From positions 62,001 to 126,000 of the forward strand of contig JBNKVT010000021.1 of the NCBI GenBank assembly GCA_050299335.1: a stretch of 64,000 bases of DNA. Direction: 5' to 3'. This document shows, in pieces, positions 1-8,276 of the stretch. This DNA is from JBNKVT01 sp050299335 (lineage in GTDB: Bacteria > Pseudomonadota > Alphaproteobacteria > Rhodobacterales > Rhodobacteraceae). The first letter of the stretch is position 1. Each line of letters starts with the position of its first letter. Under the pieces are notes generated by a model. That model was not told the origin of the DNA and did no database searches. It worked only from the letters and a program-made list of their open reading frames with translations. Both the position numbers and the translations under genes were made by a program.

Positions 1-107
1 TCGCACCGGGCAGGGGGTGAGCGGCGTGCGATGGGGATGGCGGGGGTATGTATTGGGCACGACTGGTGCGTGCAGAGAGCCACGATCCTGCCGCGCCGCC
101 CGGCGGG
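1..107. repeat. partial copy of a dispersed intergenic repeat module
   Basis: The first 24 bases are the exact reverse complement of positions 2865-2888. Similarity continues imperfectly over about 80 bases, matching 2800-2892 in inverted orientation. No gene is seen here. The module is probably cut by the window edge. A related degenerate copy lies near 3700-3760 beside the larger mosaic repeat. Confidence 0.6.
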
Positions 108-1136
108 TCACCCATGCACACTGCCCCGGTCGCTGGAGCGCCGGATCAGGAGTTCGGGGTCGTGGAGGGTCTCGGTGGGGGCGGGCAGCTCGCCCTGGGC
201 GGCGACCAGCGTCATCAGGTGATCGACGGCGGCGGTGGAGATGGTCTCGACCGGGTAGGCGACGGTCGAGAGCGGGATGGAGGCGAATTGGGCGAACTCG
301 ATATTGTCGAAACCGACGATGGCGATATCGGCGGGCACGGCGAGGCCGCTATCCTGGCACCAGCGCTCGGCGCCCAGCGCCAGCGAGTCGTTGCTGGCGA
401 CGATCCCGTCTGGACGGACACCGCGATGCCAGAGGCTCTCTATGGCGCTGTAGCCATAGCGGATACCGTGGCCCGGCACGTCGGCGATGAGACTGTCGTC
501 CCGCGCGATCCCGGCCGCGGAAAGGGCACGAAGATAGCCGTCGCGCTTCTCGACATTCCCAAGGGGTCCGGCGGCGTCGAGAAGCGCGATCCGGCGGCAG
601 CCCGTCCCGATCAGGTGGCTTGTCGCCAGGGTCCCGCCCATGACCTCGTTGACACCGACACTGTCGATGGAGCGCGAGGGATCGGCGATCAGCGACACGA
701 TCGGGTAGCCCATGCGGCGAAGTTTCGAGAGATGCTCGACCTCGGTGTGGTTGGACGGATAGACCAGCATGCCGTCGACCTGGCGGCGGCGGAACGTGTC
801 GACGACCTCGCGTTCCTTGTCGAGCGTATTGTTGGAGGTCGAGAAAAGGGTCGAATAGCCGCGATCGGACAGGAGGTTGCCGATCTTCTGCGCCACCTGG
901 GTCAGCACCGGGTTGCGGATATCGGTCAGCACGAGGCCGATTGTCCTGGTCTCGCGGCTGACCAGCGCCTGGGCGATCTGGTTCGGCAGGTAGTTCAGCG
1001 CCTCGGCCGCGGCCTTGATCTTTTCGCGGGTGACTTCGGGGATGCGGGGGCTGTCGCGGAGCGCCAGTGACACGGTGTTGGTCGAGAAACCGGTCTCTTT
1101 CGCGATATCCTTCAATGTCACCCGGGTCTTTCGCAT
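108..1136 (-). CDS. LacI-family transcriptional regulator
   Basis: Full-length LacI/GalR-type repressor of 342 residues. Residues about 6-55 form the DNA-binding helix-turn-helix (DIAKETGFSTNTVSLAL) and hinge. Residues about 60-335 are the periplasmic-binding-protein-like effector domain, with the usual IGLVLTDIRNP and DGIVASNDSLALG stretches. Family members normally bind a sugar or sugar phosphate and repress nearby catabolic genes. It lies 60 bases downstream of the VOC gene on the same strand, so AKR, VOC and this regulator may form one transcript. A GGTGA-like ribosome site precedes the ATG. The ligand cannot be told from sequence. Confidence 0.93.
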   Translation of the reverse strand: MRKTRVTLKDIAKETGFSTNTVSLALRDSPRIPEVTREKIKAAAEALNYLPNQIAQALVSRETRTIGLVLTDIRNPVLTQVAQKIGNLLSDRGYSTLFSTSNNTLDKEREVVDTFRRRQVDGMLVYPSNHTEVEHLSKLRRMGYPIVSLIADPSRSIDSVGVNEVMGGTLATSHLIGTGCRRIALLDAAGPLGNVEKRDGYLRALSAAGIARDDSLIADVPGHGIRYGYSAIESLWHRGVRPDGIVASNDSLALGAERWCQDSGLAVPADIAIVGFDNIEFAQFASIPLSTVAYPVETISTAAVDHLMTLVAAQGELPAPTETLHDPELLIRRSSDRGSVHG

Positions 1137-1196
1137 CCGACCGCGTCACCTTTCACCGATCGCCTGTGCTTATGCGGGTTTTTCGGTGGAACGCAA

Positions 1197-1637
1197 CTAA
1201 CCTCGCATGGCCCGCAGTCTTTCGATCGCCTGGTATTGCAGGCAATCCGGGTTCATCTCCATCAGCTCGATCCGGTTGCCGTCGGGGTCTTCCAGCCAGG
1301 CCTGCCGGTTGCCGTCCAGCCCCGGCTTGATCTCGGACAGCAACTCGATCCCCTTCGATTTCATCCGCGCCACGGTGGCGTCGAGATCGTCGATGGTCCA
1401 GCAGACATGGTTGGTGCCATTGGCATCGGGGCCCGGGGCGCGGTCGTTTTCGGCGCCGGGAAAGAGCTCGAGATACTGGTCGTCGGTGATCCTCAGACAG
1501 ACCAGCCAGACGGTACCGTCCTCCTTGTAGAGCCGCAGCATTTCGGGGAATTCGAGCTTGTTGGAATAATATTCCAGCGAGCGGTCGAGATCGGTGACCT
1601 TGATGGCGACATGGCCGAGCCCGGTGATGCCTTGCAT
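1197..1637 (-). CDS. VOC-family (glyoxalase-like) protein
   Basis: A 146-residue protein with two glyoxalase/bleomycin-resistance half-modules. Candidate metal ligands sit at the expected places: His9 (GHVAIKV), Glu57 (YLELFP), His77 (NHVCWTI) and Glu124 (NRIELME). This pattern is that of lactoylglutathione lyase and related metal-dependent isomerases or dioxygenases. It lies between an aldo/keto reductase and a LacI regulator on the same strand, which would suit detoxification or conversion of a small carbonyl or sugar-derived compound. The exact substrate is not determinable. The start ATG follows a GGAGA motif. Confidence 0.88.
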   Translation of the reverse strand: MQGITGLGHVAIKVTDLDRSLEYYSNKLEFPEMLRLYKEDGTVWLVCLRITDDQYLELFPGAENDRAPGPDANGTNHVCWTIDDLDATVARMKSKGIELLSEIKPGLDGNRQAWLEDPDGNRIELMEMNPDCLQYQAIERLRAMRG

Positions 1638-1664
1638 ATGCGTCTCCTTGGGCGGGGGTTCCGG

Positions 1665-2483
1665 TCAAACGTCCCAGTCGGGCCCCCAGGTGGGGTTGAT
1701 ATGGCGCTGCCCCCGGTCGAGGGCGCGCATGGCCTCCATGTCGGCAGGGTCGAGAGCGATGGTCAGCGATGCGAAATTCTCCCTAATCCGCCGCGGCTTG
1801 CCGGAAGTCGGGATGGCGATATGGCCGAGCTGGCGCAGGAAAGCAAGGGTGATCTGGGCCGGGGTGGCGGCGTGTTTCTCTGCCAGGCCGCGGATAGTCG
1901 CATCGTCGTTGACGCCGCCACCATAGATGGGCCGGTAAGCGGTGACAGCGATGTTCTTGGCCGCGCAATGGGCGGCGAGGCGACGGTTCTGCAGATAGGG
2001 ATGCAGTTCGACCTGGTTGGTGGTCAGCCGGTCGGGACCGAGGATGGAAATGGCCTGATCGATCAGCGCGATGGTGAAGTTGGACACGCCAATAAGCCGG
2101 GTGAGGCCGGCGGATTGCGCCTCGGCGAGCTGTTCGAGATAGGTGGCCAGCGCGACCTCGCCATGGGGGCTCGGCCAGTGGATGAGGGTGAGATCGACAG
2201 TGTCGAGGGCGAGGTTGGTCAGCGACGTTTCGAGGCTGGGGATCAGTCTGTCGGGGCCGAAGTTTTCCGGGGTGATCTTGGTGGTGACGAAGACCTCGTC
2301 GCGGGTCAGCCCCGAAACCTTCAGCGCCCGACCGCATTCGGCCTCGGTGTTGTAGGTCTGGGCGGTATCGAGATGGCGGTAGCCGGTCTCCAGCGCCGTC
2401 TCGATCGCCGCCTGACCCTCTTGTGCCCGGCGGCCATAGGTACCGAAGCCGAGGGCCGGGATGCTTGCGATCTCTTCCATCAT
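1665..2483 (-). CDS. aldo/keto reductase
   Basis: NAD(P)H-dependent (beta/alpha)8-barrel oxidoreductase of about 272 residues. The catalytic tetrad of the family is visible: Asp39, Tyr44 (QTYNTE), Lys69 (VTTKI) and His102 (LIHWPSP). An open frame extends further upstream, but I place the start at the paired ATG codons at 2483/2480 because GAGGGG lies just upstream and the protein then begins with the normal strand (IPALGFGTYG). It resembles the 2,5-diketo-gluconate reductase subgroup. It is the first gene of a probable three-gene unit with the VOC protein and LacI regulator. Confidence 0.92.
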   Translation of the reverse strand: MMEEIASIPALGFGTYGRRAQEGQAAIETALETGYRHLDTAQTYNTEAECGRALKVSGLTRDEVFVTTKITPENFGPDRLIPSLETSLTNLALDTVDLTLIHWPSPHGEVALATYLEQLAEAQSAGLTRLIGVSNFTIALIDQAISILGPDRLTTNQVELHPYLQNRRLAAHCAAKNIAVTAYRPIYGGGVNDDATIRGLAEKHAATPAQITLAFLRQLGHIAIPTSGKPRRIRENFASLTIALDPADMEAMRALDRGQRHINPTWGPDWDV

Positions 2484-2911
2484 CTTCCCCTCTGCCAGCG
2501 CCCGGGTCCGCCGACCGGAGACCCCCGTGCGGGCTCCGCCGCGGCGGGGCCGGGCCGGTTTACCATATGTTAACGATAATACGATCCGCAAGCGGGAAAA
2601 CCACCGTAGGGAAGATGCCGAAGCACGATCCGATGGCCCGCGCAAAGCTGGCGGCGTTCAATGCCGGCCTCCTCAGGATCTCGGAAAGCGGTGAATGGTT
2701 CGAGATCGTCAAGCCGTCCGGGCCGGGTCCCGGTCGGCTGGCGCGTTCTGTGCCCCGGGGGCAATCGCGCACGTCCATCTCGAACCCTCCAACCGGCCCC
2801 GAGACTCTCTCCTTCGCGCGGACACCAATCCCGCCCCATGCAGACCACCGCCCCCCATTGCACCCCGCTCACCCCCTGCCCGGTGCGACCAGCACCGGGC
2901 CGCGCCCGACC
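2484..2911. repeat. gene-free region with a repeat module at 2800-2892
   Basis: No convincing gene is seen here; open frames on both strands lack ribosome sites and family character. Positions 2800-2892 hold the module found inverted at the start of the window (24 perfect bases at 2865-2888). A degenerate direct copy, beginning GAGACTCACGCG, occurs at about 3700-3760, after the mosaic repeat. Confidence 0.5.
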
Positions 2912-3660
2912 CCCTTCCCCTCAGGGCTATCGCATATGAAAGTATTGCGTCTCTTTCGCGTACATGTTGCCCGCCCTGATCCTGCACCTTCCGGAATCCT
3001 GCCCTGCCCTGCCGGGACTTCGAAATGAGGGCCAAGCCCGACCCAGGGTGGGCGCTGTCCGGAGCCCTCTGCGGACCACTTTATGGCGCAGTCACTTCCA
3101 AGCGGGCCGCTCTCAGCATGTGTCAGCAACGCGCCCGCCCCCCGGAGGGGTCGGGCTGGGCCCGGTGCTGGTCGCACCGTGCGGGGGGCGAGCGGCGTCC
3201 CGGAAACGCTCCAGTGGAGCGTTTCAGCCGCGAGCGGGCGGAGCCCTGGTGAGCGGGGAGAAATGGGGGCGGCGGGGCTATGGATTTGGGAAGGGATTGG
3301 GGGTTGGCTCGAATGGAGGAAACCGAACCTCAGGCGGGTTTCCCGTGACAGGCGGACCCAAATGCAATTGCCCTCCCCCAGGGCGGGCGCGTTGCGGCCA
3401 CGGGCTGAAAGCGGGCCGTTCGGATGCGACTGCGCCATAAGGTGGTCCGCGGCAGGTTCCGGAAACCCAATGCTATCACCCAACCTTAAGCACGGTGGAC
3501 GAGGACGGTCTCGCCCCTCATCTCGGAGCATGGGCATCGAAAGGACGGGATCGGGATTTGCAGGGCCAGGGAGTGCGTGGCGCAAGCGCATCTTCTGTTG
3601 CGGATGCGAAGGTTTCAATTGCGATAGCCCTCGATAGCCCTCCTCCTGTCAGGGAAGGGC
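2912..3660. repeat. mosaic MITE-like repeat, copy A (full unit plus inverted partial unit)
   Basis: This stretch matches 48625-49050 in inverted orientation. Two blocks are perfect: 2999-3092 with 48868-48961 (94 bp) and 3293-3374 with 48647-48728 (82 bp). Ends near 2915-2945 and 3355-3380 carry inverted motifs of the type AGGGC(A/T)AT(C/T)GCA, so 2912-3380 looks like one unit. From about 3395 to 3660 a second, diverged, inverted partial unit follows and ends with the same motif at 3608-3660. An insert at about 3185-3245, absent from the other copy, carries the perfect hairpin GAAACGCTCCA-g-TGGAGCGTTTC (3203-3225). No transposase is seen. Open frames inside appear fortuitous. Confidence 0.75.
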
Positions 3661-3786
3661 TTCTGCATGCAGCTATCTCGAACCTGCTATCCACACCCGA
3701 GACTCACGCGCGCACGGACACCATTCCCGCCCTGTACACCCTCCTGCCATCCCATCGTGTCCGGGCGCCGGATTTGCCGCCGCGCC

Positions 3787-5988
3787 TCACCCGCAACGCG
3801 GCAGGCGCCGGTCGCCGGCATAGATCTCCTTGATCTCGTCAAACGGTGCCGGGCGGGCATAGTAGTAGCCCTGCAGACGGTCGCAGCCCAGCCGCGCCAG
3901 ATGCCGGACGTGCTCGGCGGTTTCGACGCCTTCGGCGGTCACCTTGATCTCAAGCGCCCGCCCGATCTCGACCATCGAGCGCACCAATTGCCGCGCACTT
4001 TCGCTTTCGGTGATCGGCTGGATCAGTCGCCGGTCGATCTTCAGCCGGTCCGGGGCCAGCCGTTTCAGCGCGATCACCGAGGCCCGGCCCGAGCCGAAAT
4101 CGTCCACTTCCAGCCCGACGCCCATCTCGCGCAGCGTATCGACGCGCATCAGGAAAGCATCCGATTCCTCTTCGAGAAAGATCGTCTCGAGAAGCTCGAA
4201 CGCCACCTCACCGGGATAGGCATTCAGCACCCGCGCCGAGTCGAAGATCGCGTCATCCAGGATCCGCCCGATGCTGACATTGAACGACAGGCTCGGCACT
4301 TCCGGCTCGTCCGCGAAGAGCCCCCCGCATTGGTCCATTGCCTTTTCGAAGATCATCGCGTCGATCCGCCAGTCCACTTGCATGTCCGAGGCCGTGGCCA
4401 GGAACACATCGGGCACCAGCACGCCCATTTCGGGATGATACCAGCGCGCCAGGGCCTCGAACCCGACGATCTCGCCCGTGCGGGCGTCGATCTGCGGCTG
4501 GTACCATGGTTCGAACTCGCTGCGTTCCAGGCCACGCAGAATGTCGTCGGCGATCTCCTTGGTCCGGCGCATCTTTTCAAGATCGAGCTTGTCGAACCGT
4601 TCCGCACGCGACCGGCCATTGTGTTTGGCCTTGTAGAGCGCCACATCCGCCGACGTGATCAGATCCGGGGCCGCGATCAGCGGCGTCCGGGCGATCCCGA
4701 CGCTGGCCCCGTAGCGGCATTGCCGGCTCTCGAAGGGCATCGGTTCGGCGCAGCGGGCAACGATTTCTTGCGCCAGCCGTTCCGGCGCGTCGTCATTCTC
4801 GCAGCAGCGCATCAGCACCACGAATTCGTCGCCGCCAATGCGGGCGGCAAATTCCTCGGGCCCGATGAGGTCGCGCAGGATCCTGGCAACCCCCTGCAGA
4901 AGGTAGTCCCCGGCACTATGGCCGATCGTGTCGTTGATCTGCTTGAATCGGTCGAGATCGATATGCAGCGCCGCGATCTCGCCGCCCTTCTCGGCCCGTT
5001 CCGCGATCATGTCGTCCAGCTTCCGTCCCAGATAGCGCCGGTTGCCAAGCCCGGTGAGGTCGTCATGCATCGCCTGATGGCTGATCTCGGCATTGGCCTC
5101 TTCCAGCCGCTCGGCGTATTCCTCCAGTTTCTGCTGCTGCCGGACCAGTTCGGTGACGTCGCTGCGCAAGATAACGAAATCGCCATTGGCCGCCCGGTTG
5201 CGGTGGACCCGGTATTTGCGCTGGCCGATCCCGACCAGAATGATGGTCTCGGCCTTTCTGCCATAGGTGTCGACATCGCTGATCTGTTTCTTCACCCACG
5301 CGGCCACCTGCCCCTTCGCTTCGGGGTAGAGCCCCTTTTCGACGGCCAGGCGCAGCACGTCCTCCATCGGCATGCCCTCGACCAGGTCCTCGGGCCGATC
5401 CGCCGAGGATTCGGCATAGGCCGCGTTCCAGATCACCAGCCGGTTCTTGTCGTCAAAGATCGCGAACGGATCGCGCATGGTGTTGATCGCCGAGAGCAGC
5501 CGGACCTGCATCGCCTCCAGTTGCCGATAGAGCCGTTCATGTTCGGTCAGCGCCCGGGTTGCCGCCGCCTCGCGCTTCATCAGCTCGTCGATATCGCGCA
5601 AGGTGCAGACCGAGCGGCGACCGGTGCCCTTGCGGTCCGGGATCATGAAAAAGGCGATATGCGCCCAGCGCGGCGTGCCTTCGCTGTTGCGGCAACGTGT
5701 TTCCACCGCGAAGGAACATTCGTGTGTGGCGACCGCCTTGCGGACGTTGTCCACGAATTCGTCGTAGTGATCGGGATCGTGAATGAGGCGCACGTCCTCG
5801 CCGAGAACCGCGTCGCGGTCGAAGCCGAAATAGCGGCAGAAGGCGTCATTGACCCATTGCAGCCGCGCGGGATCGTCCACCGAAGGACGGTAGGAAATCC
5901 AGACCGGTTCCACGGTATTTTCGAGGAAATCCTCGGTTAGCTCCCTGTAATCCATATCCTTCGGCACCGCTTTGTCCGGGTGATTCAT
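3787..5988 (-). CDS. PAS-GGDEF-EAL cyclic-di-GMP enzyme
   Basis: A 733-residue cytoplasmic signalling protein with no obvious membrane segment. Residues about 20-135 are a PAS domain (FGFDRDAVLGED), 160-280 a second PAS-like domain, then a short coiled coil (RQQQKLEEYAERLEE). The GGDEF domain has an intact GGDEF at 385-389. The EAL domain has EAL at 511-513, plus DDFGSG and AEGVET. Both catalytic signatures are complete, so it could synthesise and degrade c-di-GMP; which activity dominates is unknown. It shares architecture and wording with the protein at 28937-31114, so the two are paralogues. It is monocistronic, downstream of the D-amino-acid gene group. Confidence 0.93.
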   Translation of the reverse strand: MNHPDKAVPKDMDYRELTEDFLENTVEPVWISYRPSVDDPARLQWVNDAFCRYFGFDRDAVLGEDVRLIHDPDHYDEFVDNVRKAVATHECSFAVETRCRNSEGTPRWAHIAFFMIPDRKGTGRRSVCTLRDIDELMKREAAATRALTEHERLYRQLEAMQVRLLSAINTMRDPFAIFDDKNRLVIWNAAYAESSADRPEDLVEGMPMEDVLRLAVEKGLYPEAKGQVAAWVKKQISDVDTYGRKAETIILVGIGQRKYRVHRNRAANGDFVILRSDVTELVRQQQKLEEYAERLEEANAEISHQAMHDDLTGLGNRRYLGRKLDDMIAERAEKGGEIAALHIDLDRFKQINDTIGHSAGDYLLQGVARILRDLIGPEEFAARIGGDEFVVLMRCCENDDAPERLAQEIVARCAEPMPFESRQCRYGASVGIARTPLIAAPDLITSADVALYKAKHNGRSRAERFDKLDLEKMRRTKEIADDILRGLERSEFEPWYQPQIDARTGEIVGFEALARWYHPEMGVLVPDVFLATASDMQVDWRIDAMIFEKAMDQCGGLFADEPEVPSLSFNVSIGRILDDAIFDSARVLNAYPGEVAFELLETIFLEEESDAFLMRVDTLREMGVGLEVDDFGSGRASVIALKRLAPDRLKIDRRLIQPITESESARQLVRSMVEIGRALEIKVTAEGVETAEHVRHLARLGCDRLQGYYYARPAPFDEIKEIYAGDRRLPRCG

Positions 5989-6109
5989 AGGCGTACAGGC
6001 TTACCGTTCGGCTAAGCCGACACGAATACCGTCAGAAAATGGCTAAATTTTTCTCTATCGGCACCGGCGGGACCCCCGCTCTGGCAGCGCGCGGTCGGCC
6101 CGTCCGGCG

Positions 6110-6964
6110 TCAGATCGCGGTCTTGCGCGCTTCCATAAGATAGATCTCCCTCAGCCGCCGCGCCACCGGTCCCGGTGCGCCGTCGCCGATCGCCACCCCG
6201 TCGATCCCGACCACCGGGCAGACAAAGGTCGAGGCCGAGGTGATGAAGGCCTCCCGCGCCGCCTTCGCCTCTTCGATGGTGAAGGCCCGCTCCTCCACCG
6301 GCATCTGCGCCTCCGCCGCCAGCCTCAGCACCGCCGCCCGGGTGATCCCGTGCAGGATCTCCTCGCTCAGATGCCGGGTGACGATCCGCCCGTCGCCGGT
6401 GACGATATAGGCATTGTTCGAGGTCCCCTCGGTCACCTTGCCATCTTCCACGAGCCACGCGTCGTCGGCGCCGGCCGCCTTCGCCGCCATCTTGCCCATC
6501 GAGGGGGCCAGGAGCTGTACCGTCTTGATGTCCCGCCGCCCCCAGCGGATATCCGGGATCGAGATCACCCTGATCCCCTCCCGCGAGGCTTTCGTCTCGG
6601 TCAGGGGCTTTGCCTGCGTAAACAGCACCAGCGACGGCGCGGCCCCCTCGGGATACACAAAATCCCGGTCCGCCGCCCCTCGCGTCACCTGCATGTAGAC
6701 CATGCCCTCCACGACCTCGTTCCGTGCCACCAGTTCGCGGTGGATCGCCAGAAGCTCGTCCTCCGTCGCAGGCGCGGCCATGTCCAGCTCGCCCAGAGAG
6801 CGCGCCAGCCGCGCCATATGGGCGGCGAAGTCGATCAGCTTGCCGTCCAGCACCGAGGTCACCTCATAGACCCCGTCCGCCATCAGGAACCCCCGGTCGA
6901 AAACCGAGATCACCGCCTCGGCCTCATCCACATACGCCCCGTTCACATAAACGATCCGACCCAT
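6110..6964 (-). CDS. D-amino-acid aminotransferase-like class IV PLP enzyme
   Basis: A 284-residue fold-type IV aminotransferase. Lys147 (RRDIKTVQLLA) is the likely PLP Schiff-base lysine and Glu179 (VTEGTSNN) the cofactor-ring contact. The N-terminal FDRGFLMADGVYE motif is the family signature. Relatives include D-amino-acid aminotransferase, branched-chain aminotransferase and aminodeoxychorismate lyase. The DIKTVQLL motif and the neighbouring dgcN-dgcA genes favour the D-amino-acid group. It lies 37 bases after the ankyrin-repeat gene and is probably the last gene of that operon. Confidence 0.87.
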   Translation of the reverse strand: MGRIVYVNGAYVDEAEAVISVFDRGFLMADGVYEVTSVLDGKLIDFAAHMARLARSLGELDMAAPATEDELLAIHRELVARNEVVEGMVYMQVTRGAADRDFVYPEGAAPSLVLFTQAKPLTETKASREGIRVISIPDIRWGRRDIKTVQLLAPSMGKMAAKAAGADDAWLVEDGKVTEGTSNNAYIVTGDGRIVTRHLSEEILHGITRAAVLRLAAEAQMPVEERAFTIEEAKAAREAFITSASTFVCPVVGIDGVAIGDGAPGPVARRLREIYLMEARKTAI

Positions 6965-7001
6965 CTCGCGGCCTCCCAGTCCTTCGTTTCCACCGCCGGG
7001 G

Positions 7002-8267
7002 TCACGCCCCCGACACAGCCCTCAGCATCTCGGCCGAGCGCTCCAGCGCCTCGGCATGCGCCACCGTCCACGGATCATCCGCATCCGCCCGCGCCCGCGC
7101 CTCGCCAGCAATCGCCGCCACGAAATCCGCCGGCAACCGCCCGGCGGCATCCGGTTTCCCGGCATCCACCCCATATTCCAGCAATATCCGCAATATCCCA
7201 GGCTTCGGCGCCGCATATGCCAGCAACCCGACCCCGGCCAGAAACCCCGGTTCAAAATCCCGTGGCAGCAGCACCCCGCCATCCGCGCCTTCCCCGAGCA
7301 TCGCCGCCACCATCGCCGCGTCTCCCTCCATCACCGCGCGGGCCAGTGCCGAGCCGAAGACCGGCACCTCTTCGTTCAGATCGTTGCCCGCCTCGCGCAG
7401 GAACCGCACCAGATCCCGTTCCGTTTCGGCCGTAACCGTCTCGCGCTTGTGATACCCCGCCGCCCACAGAAACACCGTATCGCGCCCGGCACTCCCCAGC
7501 GTCGGGTCCGCCCCGGCCTCGACCAGCTTCCGCAATATCTCGACAGAGCGCCCCGGCGCATCGAGTGCGGCCAGCACCGCCCCCCGCCGATACGGCCCCG
7601 AAGGCGCATTTAGATCGACGCCCGAAACAATCAGCGCCTCGACCGCTCCCGGCTCGCCAGCCTCGAGATCGGCAAACAGGTCCTCCGCGCCCTCGTCCGG
7701 CATCATGAAGAAGAGATCGTCTCCCGCATCCTCCGCCTCGTCCCAGACGTCGCCCTCGTCGTCGTCTTCGTCATCCCAGTCCTCGTCATCCCCACTGGCC
7801 GCCGCCGCAGCCAGCAATTCAGCCAGCTCGGCATTAAGCGCTTCGTCATCCTCGTCCTCGTCCGCGTCTTCCGCGTCCGGATCAACCTCCTCGCCAAACT
7901 CGTTCAGCCCCGTCGCGGCATATTCCTCGAACCGGTCCTGCAACAGGTTCGCCCGTTCCATGTCGCCCGCCCAAAGCGCCATCTCGATATCGCGCATCTG
8001 CGTGGCGGTACTGGCAATCGTCTGCCTGATCCCGGCTAAGGATTCCCCGGTCTCTTCCTTGTTCACCCCGAATTGCGCCGAGATTTGCTCGATAAGGTCG
8101 AGCTTTTCCGAGAGCCCCTCCAGCGACCCTTCCTCCCCCGCCGCCGCAAGCTCCTCGATCACCCCAAGTATCTTCGCCAGCGCCGCGTCGCTCTCGGCCA
8201 GCGCGTCGACATCGCCCGCTTCCGGCCCTTTTCCGACGTCGTCCTCTTCGCCTTCATGCATAGCCAT
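7002..8267 (-). CDS. acidic ankyrin-repeat protein
   Basis: A 421-residue protein of unknown function. Residues about 130-185 are extremely acidic (runs of Asp/Glu with Trp). Residues about 195-420 contain ankyrin-type repeats (for example VEILRKLVEAGADPTLG and GILRILLEYGVDAGKPDAAG), a protein-binding scaffold. The N-terminal 120 residues are helical and also acidic. No signal peptide is seen. It starts 9 bases after dgcA stops and ends 37 bases before the aminotransferase, so it is probably co-transcribed with D-glutamate catabolism genes. A role in binding one of those enzymes is only inference. Confidence 0.82.
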   Translation of the reverse strand: MAMHEGEEDDVGKGPEAGDVDALAESDAALAKILGVIEELAAAGEEGSLEGLSEKLDLIEQISAQFGVNKEETGESLAGIRQTIASTATQMRDIEMALWAGDMERANLLQDRFEEYAATGLNEFGEEVDPDAEDADEDEDDEALNAELAELLAAAAASGDDEDWDDEDDDEGDVWDEAEDAGDDLFFMMPDEGAEDLFADLEAGEPGAVEALIVSGVDLNAPSGPYRRGAVLAALDAPGRSVEILRKLVEAGADPTLGSAGRDTVFLWAAGYHKRETVTAETERDLVRFLREAGNDLNEEVPVFGSALARAVMEGDAAMVAAMLGEGADGGVLLPRDFEPGFLAGVGLLAYAAPKPGILRILLEYGVDAGKPDAAGRLPADFVAAIAGEARARADADDPWTVAHAEALERSAEMLRAVSGA

Positions 8268-8276
8268 TTCTCCCGA

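Noticed and set aside
2560..3640. Several overlapping reading frames in the 2.5-3.6 kb region
   Set aside because: They fall in the mosaic repeat, recur by reverse complement near 48.7 kb, overlap each other on both strands and lack ribosome sites. Repeat structure explains them better than coding.
3667..5940. Long plus-strand frame opposite the first PAS-GGDEF-EAL gene
   Set aside because: The minus-strand frame has intact GGDEF and EAL motifs. The plus-strand frame is a shadow; the same applies at 28925-31228.
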